Program-made: the position numbers and the translations under genes
Part shown: piece after piece, positions 7,613 to 16,844 of the stretch
Layout of the letters: every line of letters begins with the position of its first letter
How positions within the stretch are numbered: position 1 is the stretch's first letter
The notes under the pieces: generated by a model
The model's input: only the letters and a program-made list of their open reading frames with translations
Databases searched by the model: none
Told to the model about the DNA's origin: nothing
DNA from: Microbacterium sp.
GTDB lineage: Bacteria; Actinomycetota; Actinomycetes; Actinomycetales; Microbacteriaceae
Assembly: GCA_003524435.1 (NCBI GenBank)
Contig: DQHP01000080.1
Location: forward strand, 1 to 42,166
DNA length: 42,166 nucleotides
Direction: 5' to 3'

Positions 7613-8832
7613 GCCTGCGCGCACAGCCGGGGCCGTTCTTCGGCGACTTCGGCGGTCGATATATGCCGGAGTCGTTGATTGCAGCAATCGATGAACTCAC
7701 TACCGCGTACGAGCAGGCCATTACTGACCCTGAGTTTCGTTCCGAGCTGGCCGGGCTCCTCAGCTCGTACGCTGGCCGACCTTCTGCACTCACCGAGGTT
7801 CAGCGCTTCGCGCAACATGCGGGCGGTGCACGTGTCTTCCTGAAACGAGAAGACCTCAATCACACCGGCAGCCACAAGATCAACAACGTGCTGGGGCAGG
7901 CTCTGCTGACCAAACGCCTCGGCAAGACACGAGTGATCGCCGAGACCGGTGCCGGGCAGCACGGAGTCGCCACAGCCACCGCGGCCGCACTGTTCGGCTT
8001 GGAATGCACGATCTACATGGGTGAAGTCGACACCGAACGACAGGCGTTGAACGTCGCTCGCATGCGCCTGCTCGGTGCCGAGGTCGTCCCAGTGACCACC
8101 GGCTCGCGCACGCTCAAAGACGCGATCAACGATGCGTACCGCGACTGGGTCGCCACCGTGGAGACAACCAACTACATCTTCGGCACCGCCGCCGGTCCCC
8201 ATCCGTTCCCGGCCATGGTCCGCGACTTCCAGAAGATCATCGGTGAGGAAGCTCGTCAGCAACTGCTGGATGAAACCGGGCGACTTCCCGACGCCGTCGT
8301 GGCCTGTGTGGGTGGAGGATCCAATGCGATCGGCATGTTCGATGCATTCCTCGACGATGCTGATGTGAAGCTCTACGGGGTCGAAGCCGCAGGCGAAGGC
8401 GTCGGTACTGACAAGCACGCCGCATCGATCGAACGCGGCCGGCCCGGTGTGTTGCACGGCGCGAGAACCTACGTATTGCAAGACGAAGATGGCCAGACGA
8501 TCGAATCGCATTCGATCTCTGCCGGTCTTGATTATCCCGGGGTCGGACCTGAGCACTCCTGGCTTTCCGACATCGGACGTGCAGACTACATCCCGGCCAC
8601 CGACGATGAGGCCATGCAAGCGCTGCGGCTCCTAAGCCGTACCGAAGGAATTATCCCTGCCATCGAATCTGCGCATGCTCTTGCCGGTGCGTTGCGCCTG
8701 GGCAAGGAGCTCGGGCCAGACGCGATCATCGCGATCTGTCTGTCCGGACGCGGCGATAAAGACATGGAAACCGCTGCACGCTATTTCGAACTGTATGACG
8801 AGGAAGCTGCCGAGAAGGAGATTTCGCGATGA
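7609..8832 (+). CDS. trpB: Tryptophan synthase beta chain
   Basis: Condenses indole with serine using pyridoxal phosphate. The cofactor lysine is Lys90 in EDLNHTGSHKINN, and the phosphate-binding glycine loop is in CVGGGSNAIGMF. The start MSLRAQPGPFFGDFGGRYMPE is typical of TrpB1. At 407 residues it is full length. It is coupled by ATGA overlaps to trpC before and trpA after, which suits an alpha2beta2 complex made in fixed proportion. Confidence 0.98.
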   Translation: MSLRAQPGPFFGDFGGRYMPESLIAAIDELTTAYEQAITDPEFRSELAGLLSSYAGRPSALTEVQRFAQHAGGARVFLKREDLNHTGSHKINNVLGQALLTKRLGKTRVIAETGAGQHGVATATAAALFGLECTIYMGEVDTERQALNVARMRLLGAEVVPVTTGSRTLKDAINDAYRDWVATVETTNYIFGTAAGPHPFPAMVRDFQKIIGEEARQQLLDETGRLPDAVVACVGGGSNAIGMFDAFLDDADVKLYGVEAAGEGVGTDKHAASIERGRPGVLHGARTYVLQDEDGQTIESHSISAGLDYPGVGPEHSWLSDIGRADYIPATDDEAMQALRLLSRTEGIIPAIESAHALAGALRLGKELGPDAIIAICLSGRGDKDMETAARYFELYDEEAAEKEISR

Positions 8833-9632
8833 GCCGGGTCGAAGCTGCGATCCAACAAGCGCAGGATGCCGGTCGCGGGGCGTTCATTGGCTATCTCCCG
8901 GTGGGTTTTCCTGACCTGCAAACCAGCATTCAGGCCGCGATAACGCTGGCCGAGAATGGCGTCGATGTCATCGAACTCGGTCCGCCATACAGTGACCCTG
9001 TGATGGATGGCCTGGTAATTCAAGAGGCAACGCAGGCGGCTCTCGCCGCTGGTTTCCGGATGCGGGACCTGTTCACTGCTGTTCGAGCGATCACCGCGGC
9101 CACGGATGTACCTGTTGTCGTGATGACCTATTGGAACCCCGTGCTGCAGTACGGAATCGACCGCTTCGCCGATGATCTCTTGGCCGCCGGTGGCGCGGGT
9201 TTGATTACACCCGACATCACGCCGGAAGCTGCAGGGGAGTGGATCTCTGCGAGTACCCGTACGGGCCTCGACCGTATTTTCCTCGCCGCCCCCACGTCTA
9301 CGGATGAGCGTCTCCAGTTGGTGGTGGAATCCTCAACGGGATTCATCTACACCGTGTCGACGATGGGCATCACTGGTGAGCGTGCCGATCTCGACAAGGC
9401 CGCACGCACGCTCGTCTCCCGACTTCGCACACAGGGCGCCAGCCGAGCATGTGTGGGTATCGGCATCTCCACCGCTGACCAGATCGCTGATGTCGTCGGT
9501 TATGCCGATGGTGCCATCGTAGGAACAGCCCTCGTTCGCGCGCTCCGCGACGGCGGCCTTGCTGCTCTCGCAGACGTCACCAAAACTCTTGCTGCAGGCA
9601 CGCCGTCTGCAGTTCCTTCACACGAGAACTAG
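8829..9632 (+). CDS. trpA: Tryptophan synthase alpha chain
   Basis: Cleaves indole-3-glycerol phosphate and passes indole to TrpB. The two catalytic acids sit exactly at the Salmonella numbers, Glu49 and Asp60, within ELGPPYSDPVMDG. The start GAFIGYLPVGFPD and the loop GLITPDITPE are also family marks. At 267 residues it is full length. The TAG stop at 9630-9632 forms the first half of a TAGAAT box that may drive lgt. Confidence 0.97.
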   Translation: MSRVEAAIQQAQDAGRGAFIGYLPVGFPDLQTSIQAAITLAENGVDVIELGPPYSDPVMDGLVIQEATQAALAAGFRMRDLFTAVRAITAATDVPVVVMTYWNPVLQYGIDRFADDLLAAGGAGLITPDITPEAAGEWISASTRTGLDRIFLAAPTSTDERLQLVVESSTGFIYTVSTMGITGERADLDKAARTLVSRLRTQGASRACVGIGISTADQIADVVGYADGAIVGTALVRALRDGGLAALADVTKTLAAGTPSAVPSHEN

Positions 9633-9635
9633 AAT
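9630..9635 (+). promoter_or_regulatory. Candidate -10 box for leaderless lgt
   Basis: TAGAAT begins on the trpA stop codon and ends 7 bases before the lgt ATG. No ribosome site stands before that ATG. This suits a transcript starting at the start codon itself. No clear -35 box is seen. Confidence 0.45.
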
Positions 9636-9642
9636 CGCACTC

Positions 9643-10665
9643 ATGCCTCTCGCGCTCCACAGCACCTTTGCCGGTGTTCTCACCAGCATCCCCAGCCCTC
9701 CGGTCAGCTTCTTCGATCTCGGACCGCTACGGATCCATTTCTACGCGCTCTGCATCATCGTCGGCATTATTGCGGCCACGTTGCTTACCAACTACCGCTT
9801 GACCAAGCGCGGGGCAGAGCCGTGGGCCGTCATTGACATTGCGATCCTCGCGGTGCCGCTCGGCATCATCGGGGCTCGTATTTTTCACGTGCTTACGCAC
9901 CCGAACTTCTACTTCGGTCCAGATAAGAACACCTGGAATCCGTTTGAGCCTGGCTCCGTTTGGGCTATCTGGGAGGGTGGCATCGCTATTTTCGGTGCCC
10001 TGCTCGGTGGCGCCGTTGGTGCCTATCTTGGGTGCAAATGGACCGGCATCCGTTTTTGGAGTTTTGCCGACGCTCTCGCTCCCGGGCTGCTCCTTGCGCA
10101 GGCATTCGGTCGCTTTGGCAACTGGTTCAACCACGAGCTCTTCGGACTTCCGACTGACCTCCCATGGGGCTTGGAAATCGAGTCCGATAACGCAGCTTTT
10201 CCCCCTGGACTCGCCGAGGGCACGCTTTTTCACCCGACATTCCTTTACGAGGTCGTGTGGAACGGTCTGGGAGTGCTCTTTCTGATCTGGGTGGGCCGCC
10301 GTCTTTCCCTGCAGTGGGGCAAGGTCTTCGCGATCTACCTCATCTGGTACGGTGCGGGACGCATCGTTTGGGAGTCAATCCGCATCGACCCGAGCGAGAT
10401 CATTCTGGGCCTGCGCAGCAACGTATGGGCTGCGATTCTGGGCGTCGTCGTCGGCATCGTGATCCTGTTTGTCCAGACGCGTCGTCACACTGGCCGAGAG
10501 GTCACGCCGTACGCTCCTGGCCGCTCCAGGAAAGACGTAGACGCTACTGTACAATCGCAGGAAAGTGCCGATGATTTCGTCGACGTGAGCGAGCCTCCCG
10601 TCGAGGTCACCGCGGGAGCCACTGCCACAAGCGCCGCTTCCGCAGATGAGGACGGTTCCCGATAA
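9643..10665 (+). CDS. lgt: Prolipoprotein diacylglyceryl transferase
   Basis: Inner-membrane enzyme that moves diacylglycerol from phosphatidylglycerol to the lipobox cysteine of prolipoproteins. The Lgt signature GRFGNWFNHELFGLPTDLPW is near residues 163-182, with HPTFLYEVVWN and GRIVWESIR further on. About seven membrane segments are visible from residue 20 to 290. The last ~50 residues are a polar, Glu/Ala-rich cytoplasmic tail, common in actinobacterial Lgt. I chose the ATG at 9643 (340 residues); the open frame upstream overlaps trpA. Where E. coli Lgt has a His in its GG-x-x-x-H-G loop, this protein reads GGIAIFGALLGG. Confidence 0.95.
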   Translation: MPLALHSTFAGVLTSIPSPPVSFFDLGPLRIHFYALCIIVGIIAATLLTNYRLTKRGAEPWAVIDIAILAVPLGIIGARIFHVLTHPNFYFGPDKNTWNPFEPGSVWAIWEGGIAIFGALLGGAVGAYLGCKWTGIRFWSFADALAPGLLLAQAFGRFGNWFNHELFGLPTDLPWGLEIESDNAAFPPGLAEGTLFHPTFLYEVVWNGLGVLFLIWVGRRLSLQWGKVFAIYLIWYGAGRIVWESIRIDPSEIILGLRSNVWAAILGVVVGIVILFVQTRRHTGREVTPYAPGRSRKDVDATVQSQESADDFVDVSEPPVEVTAGATATSAASADEDGSR

Positions 10666-10752
10666 ACCGCCACCTCGTGTGGGCACACAAATGAACTGAA
10701 CGAGCGGGCCGACGTCGTCCCCGGTGTCACTTGAATATCTGAGGACGTGACG

Positions 10753-13700
10753 ATGTATTTTCAGCCTCCCTATGGTGCTTCGGGCGCTTACCCCCCGAAG
10801 CAGGGCATGTATAACCCGGCATTCGAGAAGGATGCCTGCGGCCTAGCCATGGTCGCCACCCTGCGTGGTACCGCAGGACACGACATAATCGCGTTGGCGC
10901 TTCAAGCGCTACGCAACCTGGAACACCGCGGTGCGATCGGCTCAGATGCCGGCACCGGAGATGGTGCGGGCATCCTCACCCAGATGCCAGACGCTTTTCT
11001 GCGTGAAGTCACGGACTTCGAACTGCCCGATGTCGGCGAATACGCCGCCGGGCTTGCATTCCTCCCGCTACAGGCGGGGGAGCGACGCGCTCAGAAAGCG
11101 GGCGTTGAGAAGATCGCTCGCGAAGAGGGACTCACAGTCCTTGGTTGGCGTATCGTCCCCACTGCGAACGAACACCTGGGCAAACTCGCCGATGAGGCGC
11201 GTCCCGCGTTCGAGCAGCTTTTTGTCGCTACCAACCCTGCTCCGGGTGATGGAAGCCTCCTGACTGGTATCGCGCTGGATCGCGTTGCATACCGGCTGCG
11301 AAAGCGCGCTGGGCATGAGCTCGGCGCGTATTTTGTTTCACTCTCGAGTCGCACTCTCGGCTACAAGGGCATGGTCACGACACTCCAGCTCGAGCCGTTC
11401 TACCCTGACCTGCAGGACGAACGCTTCGCTTCTGAACTGGCAGTCGTGCATTCTCGCTATTCGACCAATACGTTCCCCTCATGGCCGCTCGCGCAGCCTC
11501 TGCGCATGCTGGCGCATAACGGTGAAATCAACACCGTCGGTGGCAACCGCAATTGGATGCGCGCCCGGCAGTCGCAACTCGAATCCGAGCTGATCGGTGA
11601 CATGCGTCCGCTGTTGCCGATCTGCACTCCGGGTGCAAGCGACTCCGCGTCCTTTGACGAAGTCCTCGAGCTGCTGACCCTCGGCGGGCGTAGCCTGCCT
11701 CACTCGATCATGATGATGGTGCCGGAGGCCTACGAGAAGCAGGTCGATCTGTCGCCAGAGCTGCGTGCGTTCTACGAGTATCACTCCAACCAGATGGAAC
11801 CGTGGGATGGCCCGGCAGCGTTGATCTTCACCGATGGTTCGGTCGTAGGCGCGACCCTCGACCGCAATGGTCTGCGCCCGGGCCGCTGGACGGAGACCAC
11901 CGACGGTCTGGTTGTTATCGGCTCAGAAACTGGCGTGCTCGACTTCGCTCCCGACCGCATCAAGCGCCGCGGTCGCCTGCAACCGGGCAAGATGTTCCTG
12001 GTCGATACTGTGGCCGGCCGCATCATTGATGACGAAGAGATCAAGCACGACTTGGCCACCATGCACCCATGGCAGGCATGGCTTGACGAAGGCACTGTCC
12101 GCCTTGCTGACTTGCCAGAGCGTGAGCACATCGTGCACCCGCCGGCGTCGATCACTCGTCGTCAGCGCACCTTCGGGTACACAGAAGAAGAAGTACGCAT
12201 TCTTCTGACGCCAATGGGACAGACAGGGGCAGAGCCTCTCGGCGCGATGGGATCAGATACGCCCGTCGCTGTGCTCAGCGAGCGTCCACGATTGCTTTTC
12301 GACTACTTCACCCAGCAGTTCGCCCAAGTGACGAATCCACCGTTGGATTCGATTCGTGAAGAAGTTGTCACAAGCCTGGGACTGGGTTTGGGCCCTGAGC
12401 GTAATCTGCTCACGTGGGGACCGGAGCATGCTCAATCCGTCATGTTGGATTTCCCCGTCATCGACAACGATGAACTGGCGAAGATCCGCCACATCGATAA
12501 GGCGCTCGACGGGCGTTCTTCGGTGATCCTGCGGGGGCTTTATCACTTCGACGCTGGCGCACACACGATGCAAGAGCGTCTCGAAGAAATGTGCCTCGAG
12601 GCCGATCAGGCGATTGCTGACGGTGCGGAATTCATCATCCTGTCTGACCGCGACTCCAATAAGGACTTAGTCCCGATTCCGTCGCTGCTCATGATCGCCG
12701 CGATCCATCATCACCTGATTCGTCGTGAGAATCGCATGAAGGTCGGCCTGATCGTTGAGGCGGGCGATGTGCGTGAAGTGCACCATGTCGCGACGCTCAT
12801 TGGGTACGGCGCTTCCGCGGTGAACCCTTACCTGGCAATGGAGACAGTCGAGCACCTCGTGCGTACGGGCTTCATCACCGCAATCAGCCCCGAAAAGGCT
12901 GTCCGCAACCTCATCTACGCGCTCGGCAAGGGTGTTTTGAAGATCATGTCCAAGATGGGCATTTCTACCGTGTCCTCCTACGCCGGCGCACAGGTCTTCG
13001 AGGCCCTCGGTCTCAGCCAAGAATTTGTCGATGCGTATTTCACCGGCACGGAGACGAAGCTGGGTGGCATCGACATCGAGCATGTCTTCGCTGAGAACCA
13101 GGCGCGTCACGATTACGCCTACCCAGAGGATGCCGCGGCCAGGGCCCATGAGCGCTTGTGGACCGGCGGGGAGTATCAGTGGCGCCGCGACGGATCGCCG
13201 CACCTGTTCAATCCAGAGACGGTGTTCCGGCTGCAGCACGCCACACGCACGCGGCGCTACGATATCTTCCGCGAATATACGAGCCTCATCGACGATCAGG
13301 CTGCTGAGCTGAAGACGCTGCGGGGGCTGTTCACCCTGCGCACCGGCACGCGCCCGGCGGTGCCGCTCGATGAAGTCGAGCCGGTCAGTGCGATCGTCAA
13401 GCGTTTCTCGACGGGGGCGATGAGCTACGGTTCAATCTCACGCGAGGCGCACGAGACGCTGGCTATCGCGATGAACCGTCTCGGCGGTAAGTCGAACACA
13501 GGTGAGGGCGGGGAAGACGTCGATAGGCTCCTGGACCCCGAACGCCGCAGCGCCATCAAGCAGGTTGCTTCGGGCCGGTTCGGCGTCACGAGTCTCTATC
13601 TCACACAGGCCGATGACATCCAGATCAAACTTGCTCAGGGAGCTAAGCCCGGCGAGGGAGGACAACTCCCACCCACGAAGGTCTATCCGTGGGTGGCGCG

Positions 13701-15330
13701 CACCCGGCATGCCACGGCCGGCGTGGGGCTAATCTCTCCTCCGCCGCACCATGACATCTATTCGATCGAGGATCTCAAGCAGCTGATCTACGATCTCAAG
13801 CGCGCGAACCCGAACGCACGCATCCACACCAAACTCGTGAGCCAATCCGGCATCGGCGCTGTTTCTGCGGGTGTTGCCAAGGCACTCAGTGACGTGATCC
13901 TTGTTTCCGGGCACGATGGTGGCACCGGTGCGAGCCCCTTGAATTCGCTCAAGCACGCCGGAACCCCGTGGGAGTTGGGGCTCGCCGAAACGCAGCAGAC
14001 GCTGATGCTCAACGGTATGCGCGACCGCGTCGTAGTTCAGGTGGACGGGCAGTTAAAGACCGGCCGCGACGTGATCATTGGTGCCCTGTTGGGCGCAGAG
14101 GAATTCGGTTTCGCCACCGCACCTCTCGTCGTCAGCGGCTGCATCATGATGCGCGTCTGCCATCTTGATACCTGCCCGGTGGGCGTTGCAACGCAGAATC
14201 CCGCGCTGCGTGCGCGCTTCACAGGCAAGCCGGAGTTCGTCGTGAACTTCATGGAGTTTATTGCCGAAGAAGTGCGAGAGATCCTCGCCGAACTCGGGTT
14301 CCGCTCGCTGGATGAGATCATCGGGCGAGCAGACCTCATCGGTGCCGACGCCGCGATTACGCATTGGAAGTCCGAGGGGCTCGACTTGGCGCCCGTGCTC
14401 GAGGGCCCTGCATTCCCGGCCTCAGAGCCGCGTCGCCACTCGCGCGCGCAGGATCACGAACTCGATAAGCACTTCGACGTCCGTCTGATCGACATGGCCC
14501 AGGACGCTCTGCTCGAGCGCAACCCCGTCGTCGTTGAGCTTCCGATTCGCAACACCGAACGTGCCGTCGGCACCATGCTCGGTCATGAGGTAACGGCTCG
14601 GTTCGGCGCGGATGGTCTTGCTCCGGAAACCATCGACATTACGCTGCACGGTACCGCGGGCCAATCGCTCGGTGCGTTCATGCCCCCGGGTATAGTGCTG
14701 CGGCTCGAAGGCGACGCAAATGACTACGTCGGCAAGGGGCTCTCCGGGGGTGATATCACCATTCGCCCATCCAGAAGTGCACACATCACTCCGCATGAGA
14801 ACGTCATCGCCGGGAACGTCATCGGCTACGGCGCCACATCGGGCACGATGTTCATCTCAGGTGTCGTCGGAGAACGATTCCTGGTTCGAAACTCTGGTGC
14901 AACGGCTGTCGTTGAAGGTGTTGGCGACCATGCCCTCGAATACATGACGGGCGGAGTGGCGTTGATTCTCGGATCAACCGGCCGCAACCTGGGGGCGGGC
15001 ATGTCTGGAGGCATGGCCTACGTACACGCACTCGACACGAATAAGGTCAACCAGCAATCACGCGAAAGCGGCGAGCTGCAGATCGGGCCTCTGGACCGCG
15101 CTGATCACGAGGTGTTGCGCAGTCTTCTCATCGAACATGTAGAGCGCACAGCATCCCCTCGTGCGAACGAAATGCTGGCGGACTTCGACACCTTTGCGGC
15201 CGAGTTCGTCAAGGTTCTGCCGCGCGACTTCGCTGCAGTGCGGACGATGCGCCAGGAAGCAGAGGCAGACGGGCTTGACCCTGATGGCGATGTTGTCTGG
15301 AACCGAATTCTGGAGGTAACTGGTGGCTGA
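10753..15330 (+). CDS. gltB: Glutamate synthase large subunit
   Basis: NADPH-GOGAT large subunit: takes ammonia from glutamine and makes glutamate from 2-oxoglutarate. At ~1525 residues it holds the amidotransferase domain (about 29-430), central domain, FMN-binding synthase domain (about 840-1230) and C-terminal GXGXG beta-helix (about 1280-1480). The nucleophile is Cys29 in KDACGLAM, so a short propeptide must be removed. The 3Fe-4S cysteines are in CIMMRVCHLDTCPVG near residue 1130. I chose the ATG at 10753, 7 bases after GAGGA; a GTG at 10747 would add two residues but stands only one base after that site. The upstream gap 10666-10752 shows no firm promoter. gltD follows with an 8-base overlap. 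Confidence 0.97.
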   Translation: MYFQPPYGASGAYPPKQGMYNPAFEKDACGLAMVATLRGTAGHDIIALALQALRNLEHRGAIGSDAGTGDGAGILTQMPDAFLREVTDFELPDVGEYAAGLAFLPLQAGERRAQKAGVEKIAREEGLTVLGWRIVPTANEHLGKLADEARPAFEQLFVATNPAPGDGSLLTGIALDRVAYRLRKRAGHELGAYFVSLSSRTLGYKGMVTTLQLEPFYPDLQDERFASELAVVHSRYSTNTFPSWPLAQPLRMLAHNGEINTVGGNRNWMRARQSQLESELIGDMRPLLPICTPGASDSASFDEVLELLTLGGRSLPHSIMMMVPEAYEKQVDLSPELRAFYEYHSNQMEPWDGPAALIFTDGSVVGATLDRNGLRPGRWTETTDGLVVIGSETGVLDFAPDRIKRRGRLQPGKMFLVDTVAGRIIDDEEIKHDLATMHPWQAWLDEGTVRLADLPEREHIVHPPASITRRQRTFGYTEEEVRILLTPMGQTGAEPLGAMGSDTPVAVLSERPRLLFDYFTQQFAQVTNPPLDSIREEVVTSLGLGLGPERNLLTWGPEHAQSVMLDFPVIDNDELAKIRHIDKALDGRSSVILRGLYHFDAGAHTMQERLEEMCLEADQAIADGAEFIILSDRDSNKDLVPIPSLLMIAAIHHHLIRRENRMKVGLIVEAGDVREVHHVATLIGYGASAVNPYLAMETVEHLVRTGFITAISPEKAVRNLIYALGKGVLKIMSKMGISTVSSYAGAQVFEALGLSQEFVDAYFTGTETKLGGIDIEHVFAENQARHDYAYPEDAAARAHERLWTGGEYQWRRDGSPHLFNPETVFRLQHATRTRRYDIFREYTSLIDDQAAELKTLRGLFTLRTGTRPAVPLDEVEPVSAIVKRFSTGAMSYGSISREAHETLAIAMNRLGGKSNTGEGGEDVDRLLDPERRSAIKQVASGRFGVTSLYLTQADDIQIKLAQGAKPGEGGQLPPTKVYPWVARTRHATAGVGLISPPPHHDIYSIEDLKQLIYDLKRANPNARIHTKLVSQSGIGAVSAGVAKALSDVILVSGHDGGTGASPLNSLKHAGTPWELGLAETQQTLMLNGMRDRVVVQVDGQLKTGRDVIIGALLGAEEFGFATAPLVVSGCIMMRVCHLDTCPVGVATQNPALRARFTGKPEFVVNFMEFIAEEVREILAELGFRSLDEIIGRADLIGADAAITHWKSEGLDLAPVLEGPAFPASEPRRHSRAQDHELDKHFDVRLIDMAQDALLERNPVVVELPIRNTERAVGTMLGHEVTARFGADGLAPETIDITLHGTAGQSLGAFMPPGIVLRLEGDANDYVGKGLSGGDITIRPSRSAHITPHENVIAGNVIGYGATSGTMFISGVVGERFLVRNSGATAVVEGVGDHALEYMTGGVALILGSTGRNLGAGMSGGMAYVHALDTNKVNQQSRESGELQIGPLDRADHEVLRSLLIEHVERTASPRANEMLADFDTFAAEFVKVLPRDFAAVRTMRQEAEADGLDPDGDVVWNRILEVTGG

Positions 15331-16789
15331 TCCCAAGGGCTTCCTGAAGGTAACCGAGCGGGAGCTTCCCGCCCGCCGTCCCGTTCCCGTGCGCATCATG
15401 GACTGGAAAGAGGTCTACGAGCCGGGTGACAAGGCCGTACTCCGCCGCCAGGCTGGCCGTTGCATGGACTGCGGTGTGCCGTTCTGTCATTCCGGATGCC
15501 CGCTGGGCAATCTCATCCCGGAGTGGAACGACCTCACGTGGCGAGGTGAAGACCGCTCAGCCATCGAACGTCTGCACGCGACGAACAACTTCCCGGAGTT
15601 CACCGGCCGCCTGTGTCCTGCGCCATGTGAGAGCGCTTGTGTGCTGGGAATCAACCAGCCAGCGGTGACGATCAAACAGGTCGAAGTCTCCATTATCGAC
15701 GAGGCATTCTCGCGGGGATGGGTCGAGGCTCAACCGCCCGAGCGTCTCACCGGCAAGACGGTGGCTGTTGTCGGCTCTGGGCCGGCGGGACTCGCCGCGG
15801 CGCAGCAGCTCACACGTGCGGGCCACACGGTCGCCGTATTCGAGCGTGATGACCGCATCGGCGGATTGCTGCGATACGGCATCCCAGACTTCAAGATGGA
15901 GAAGAGCCATGTTGAATCCCGTCTGCGACAGATGCAAGAAGAGGGCACACGCTTTCGCGCTGGCGTCGAGATCGGTAAAGACATCAGCTGGGCCGATCTG
16001 CGCGCACGATACGACGCTGTTGTGATCGCGACGGGGTCGACTGTTCCGCGCGAACTATCGATCCCAGGACGAGACCTCGACGGCGTGCACTTCGCCATGG
16101 AGTATCTCGTCGAATCCAATCACGCTGTCGCCGGCGACGTTGTCAACAACCAGATCTCTGCCGAAGGCAAGCATGTCATCGTCATCGGGGGAGGAGACAC
16201 CGGAGCCGATTGCATCGGCACGGCGCATCGACAGGGTGCGTTGAGCGTGACGAATCTCGCCATTGGCACGCAGCCGGGCGCAGAGCGCCCTGACCACCAA
16301 CCGTGGCCGATGATGCCGACGATCTTTGAAGTGCAATCCGCGCACGAAGAGGGTGGACAGCGTCAGTACCTGGCATCCACTGTCGAGTTCCTCTCTAACG
16401 ACGCGGGTGAAGTGCGCGCGCTGCGCGTCGCGGAAACCGAGTACGTCGACGGTCGCCGCGTACCCAAGAGCGGCACCGAACGTGAGATTCCTGCTGATCT
16501 TGTGCTGATCGCGATGGGGTTCACCGGCCCGGAGCAAAATGGCTTCACCGAAGACACCCTTCCGCAACTCACGCAGCGCGGTGCGTTCCAGCGCGACGAC
16601 TCCTACGAATCCACTATCCCTGGCGTGTTCGTGGCCGGAGATGCGGGGCGCGGACAATCGTTGATTGTGTGGGCAATTGCCGAGGGTCGTGCGGCTGCCG
16701 CGGGAGTGGACCGGTTCCTGATGGGCGAAACAGTGCTTCCTGCTCCTGTCCGGCCGACAGATGTCGCGCTTGGCCTGCAGCCCGCGTAG
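15323..16789 (+). CDS. gltD: Glutamate synthase small subunit
   Basis: NADPH-oxidising, FAD-containing subunit that passes electrons through 4Fe-4S clusters to GltB. Cysteine clusters are visible at Cys47, 50, 55 and 59 and at Cys98, 102 and 106. The FAD loop is GSGPAGLAAA at residues 151-160. The NADPH loop is VIGGGDTGADC near residue 288. The GTG start at 15323 stands inside the end of gltB and is preceded by a TGGAGGTAA ribosome site. At 488 residues it is full length. Confidence 0.97.
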   Translation: MADPKGFLKVTERELPARRPVPVRIMDWKEVYEPGDKAVLRRQAGRCMDCGVPFCHSGCPLGNLIPEWNDLTWRGEDRSAIERLHATNNFPEFTGRLCPAPCESACVLGINQPAVTIKQVEVSIIDEAFSRGWVEAQPPERLTGKTVAVVGSGPAGLAAAQQLTRAGHTVAVFERDDRIGGLLRYGIPDFKMEKSHVESRLRQMQEEGTRFRAGVEIGKDISWADLRARYDAVVIATGSTVPRELSIPGRDLDGVHFAMEYLVESNHAVAGDVVNNQISAEGKHVIVIGGGDTGADCIGTAHRQGALSVTNLAIGTQPGAERPDHQPWPMMPTIFEVQSAHEEGGQRQYLASTVEFLSNDAGEVRALRVAETEYVDGRRVPKSGTEREIPADLVLIAMGFTGPEQNGFTEDTLPQLTQRGAFQRDDSYESTIPGVFVAGDAGRGQSLIVWAIAEGRAAAAGVDRFLMGETVLPAPVRPTDVALGLQPA

Positions 16790-16844
16790 TCTGGCTGAGG
16801 CACCGTCGCCACTTCATTCCCTTACCTTTACCCTGGAGAATCTG

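Noticed and set aside
7516..8619. 367-codon minus-strand frame inside trpB
   Set aside because: Antisense shadow; trpB has complete motifs and coupling on the plus strand.
10666..10752. Riboswitch before gltB
   Set aside because: The gap is only about 87 bases with no recognisable aptamer core or terminator; nothing to support it.
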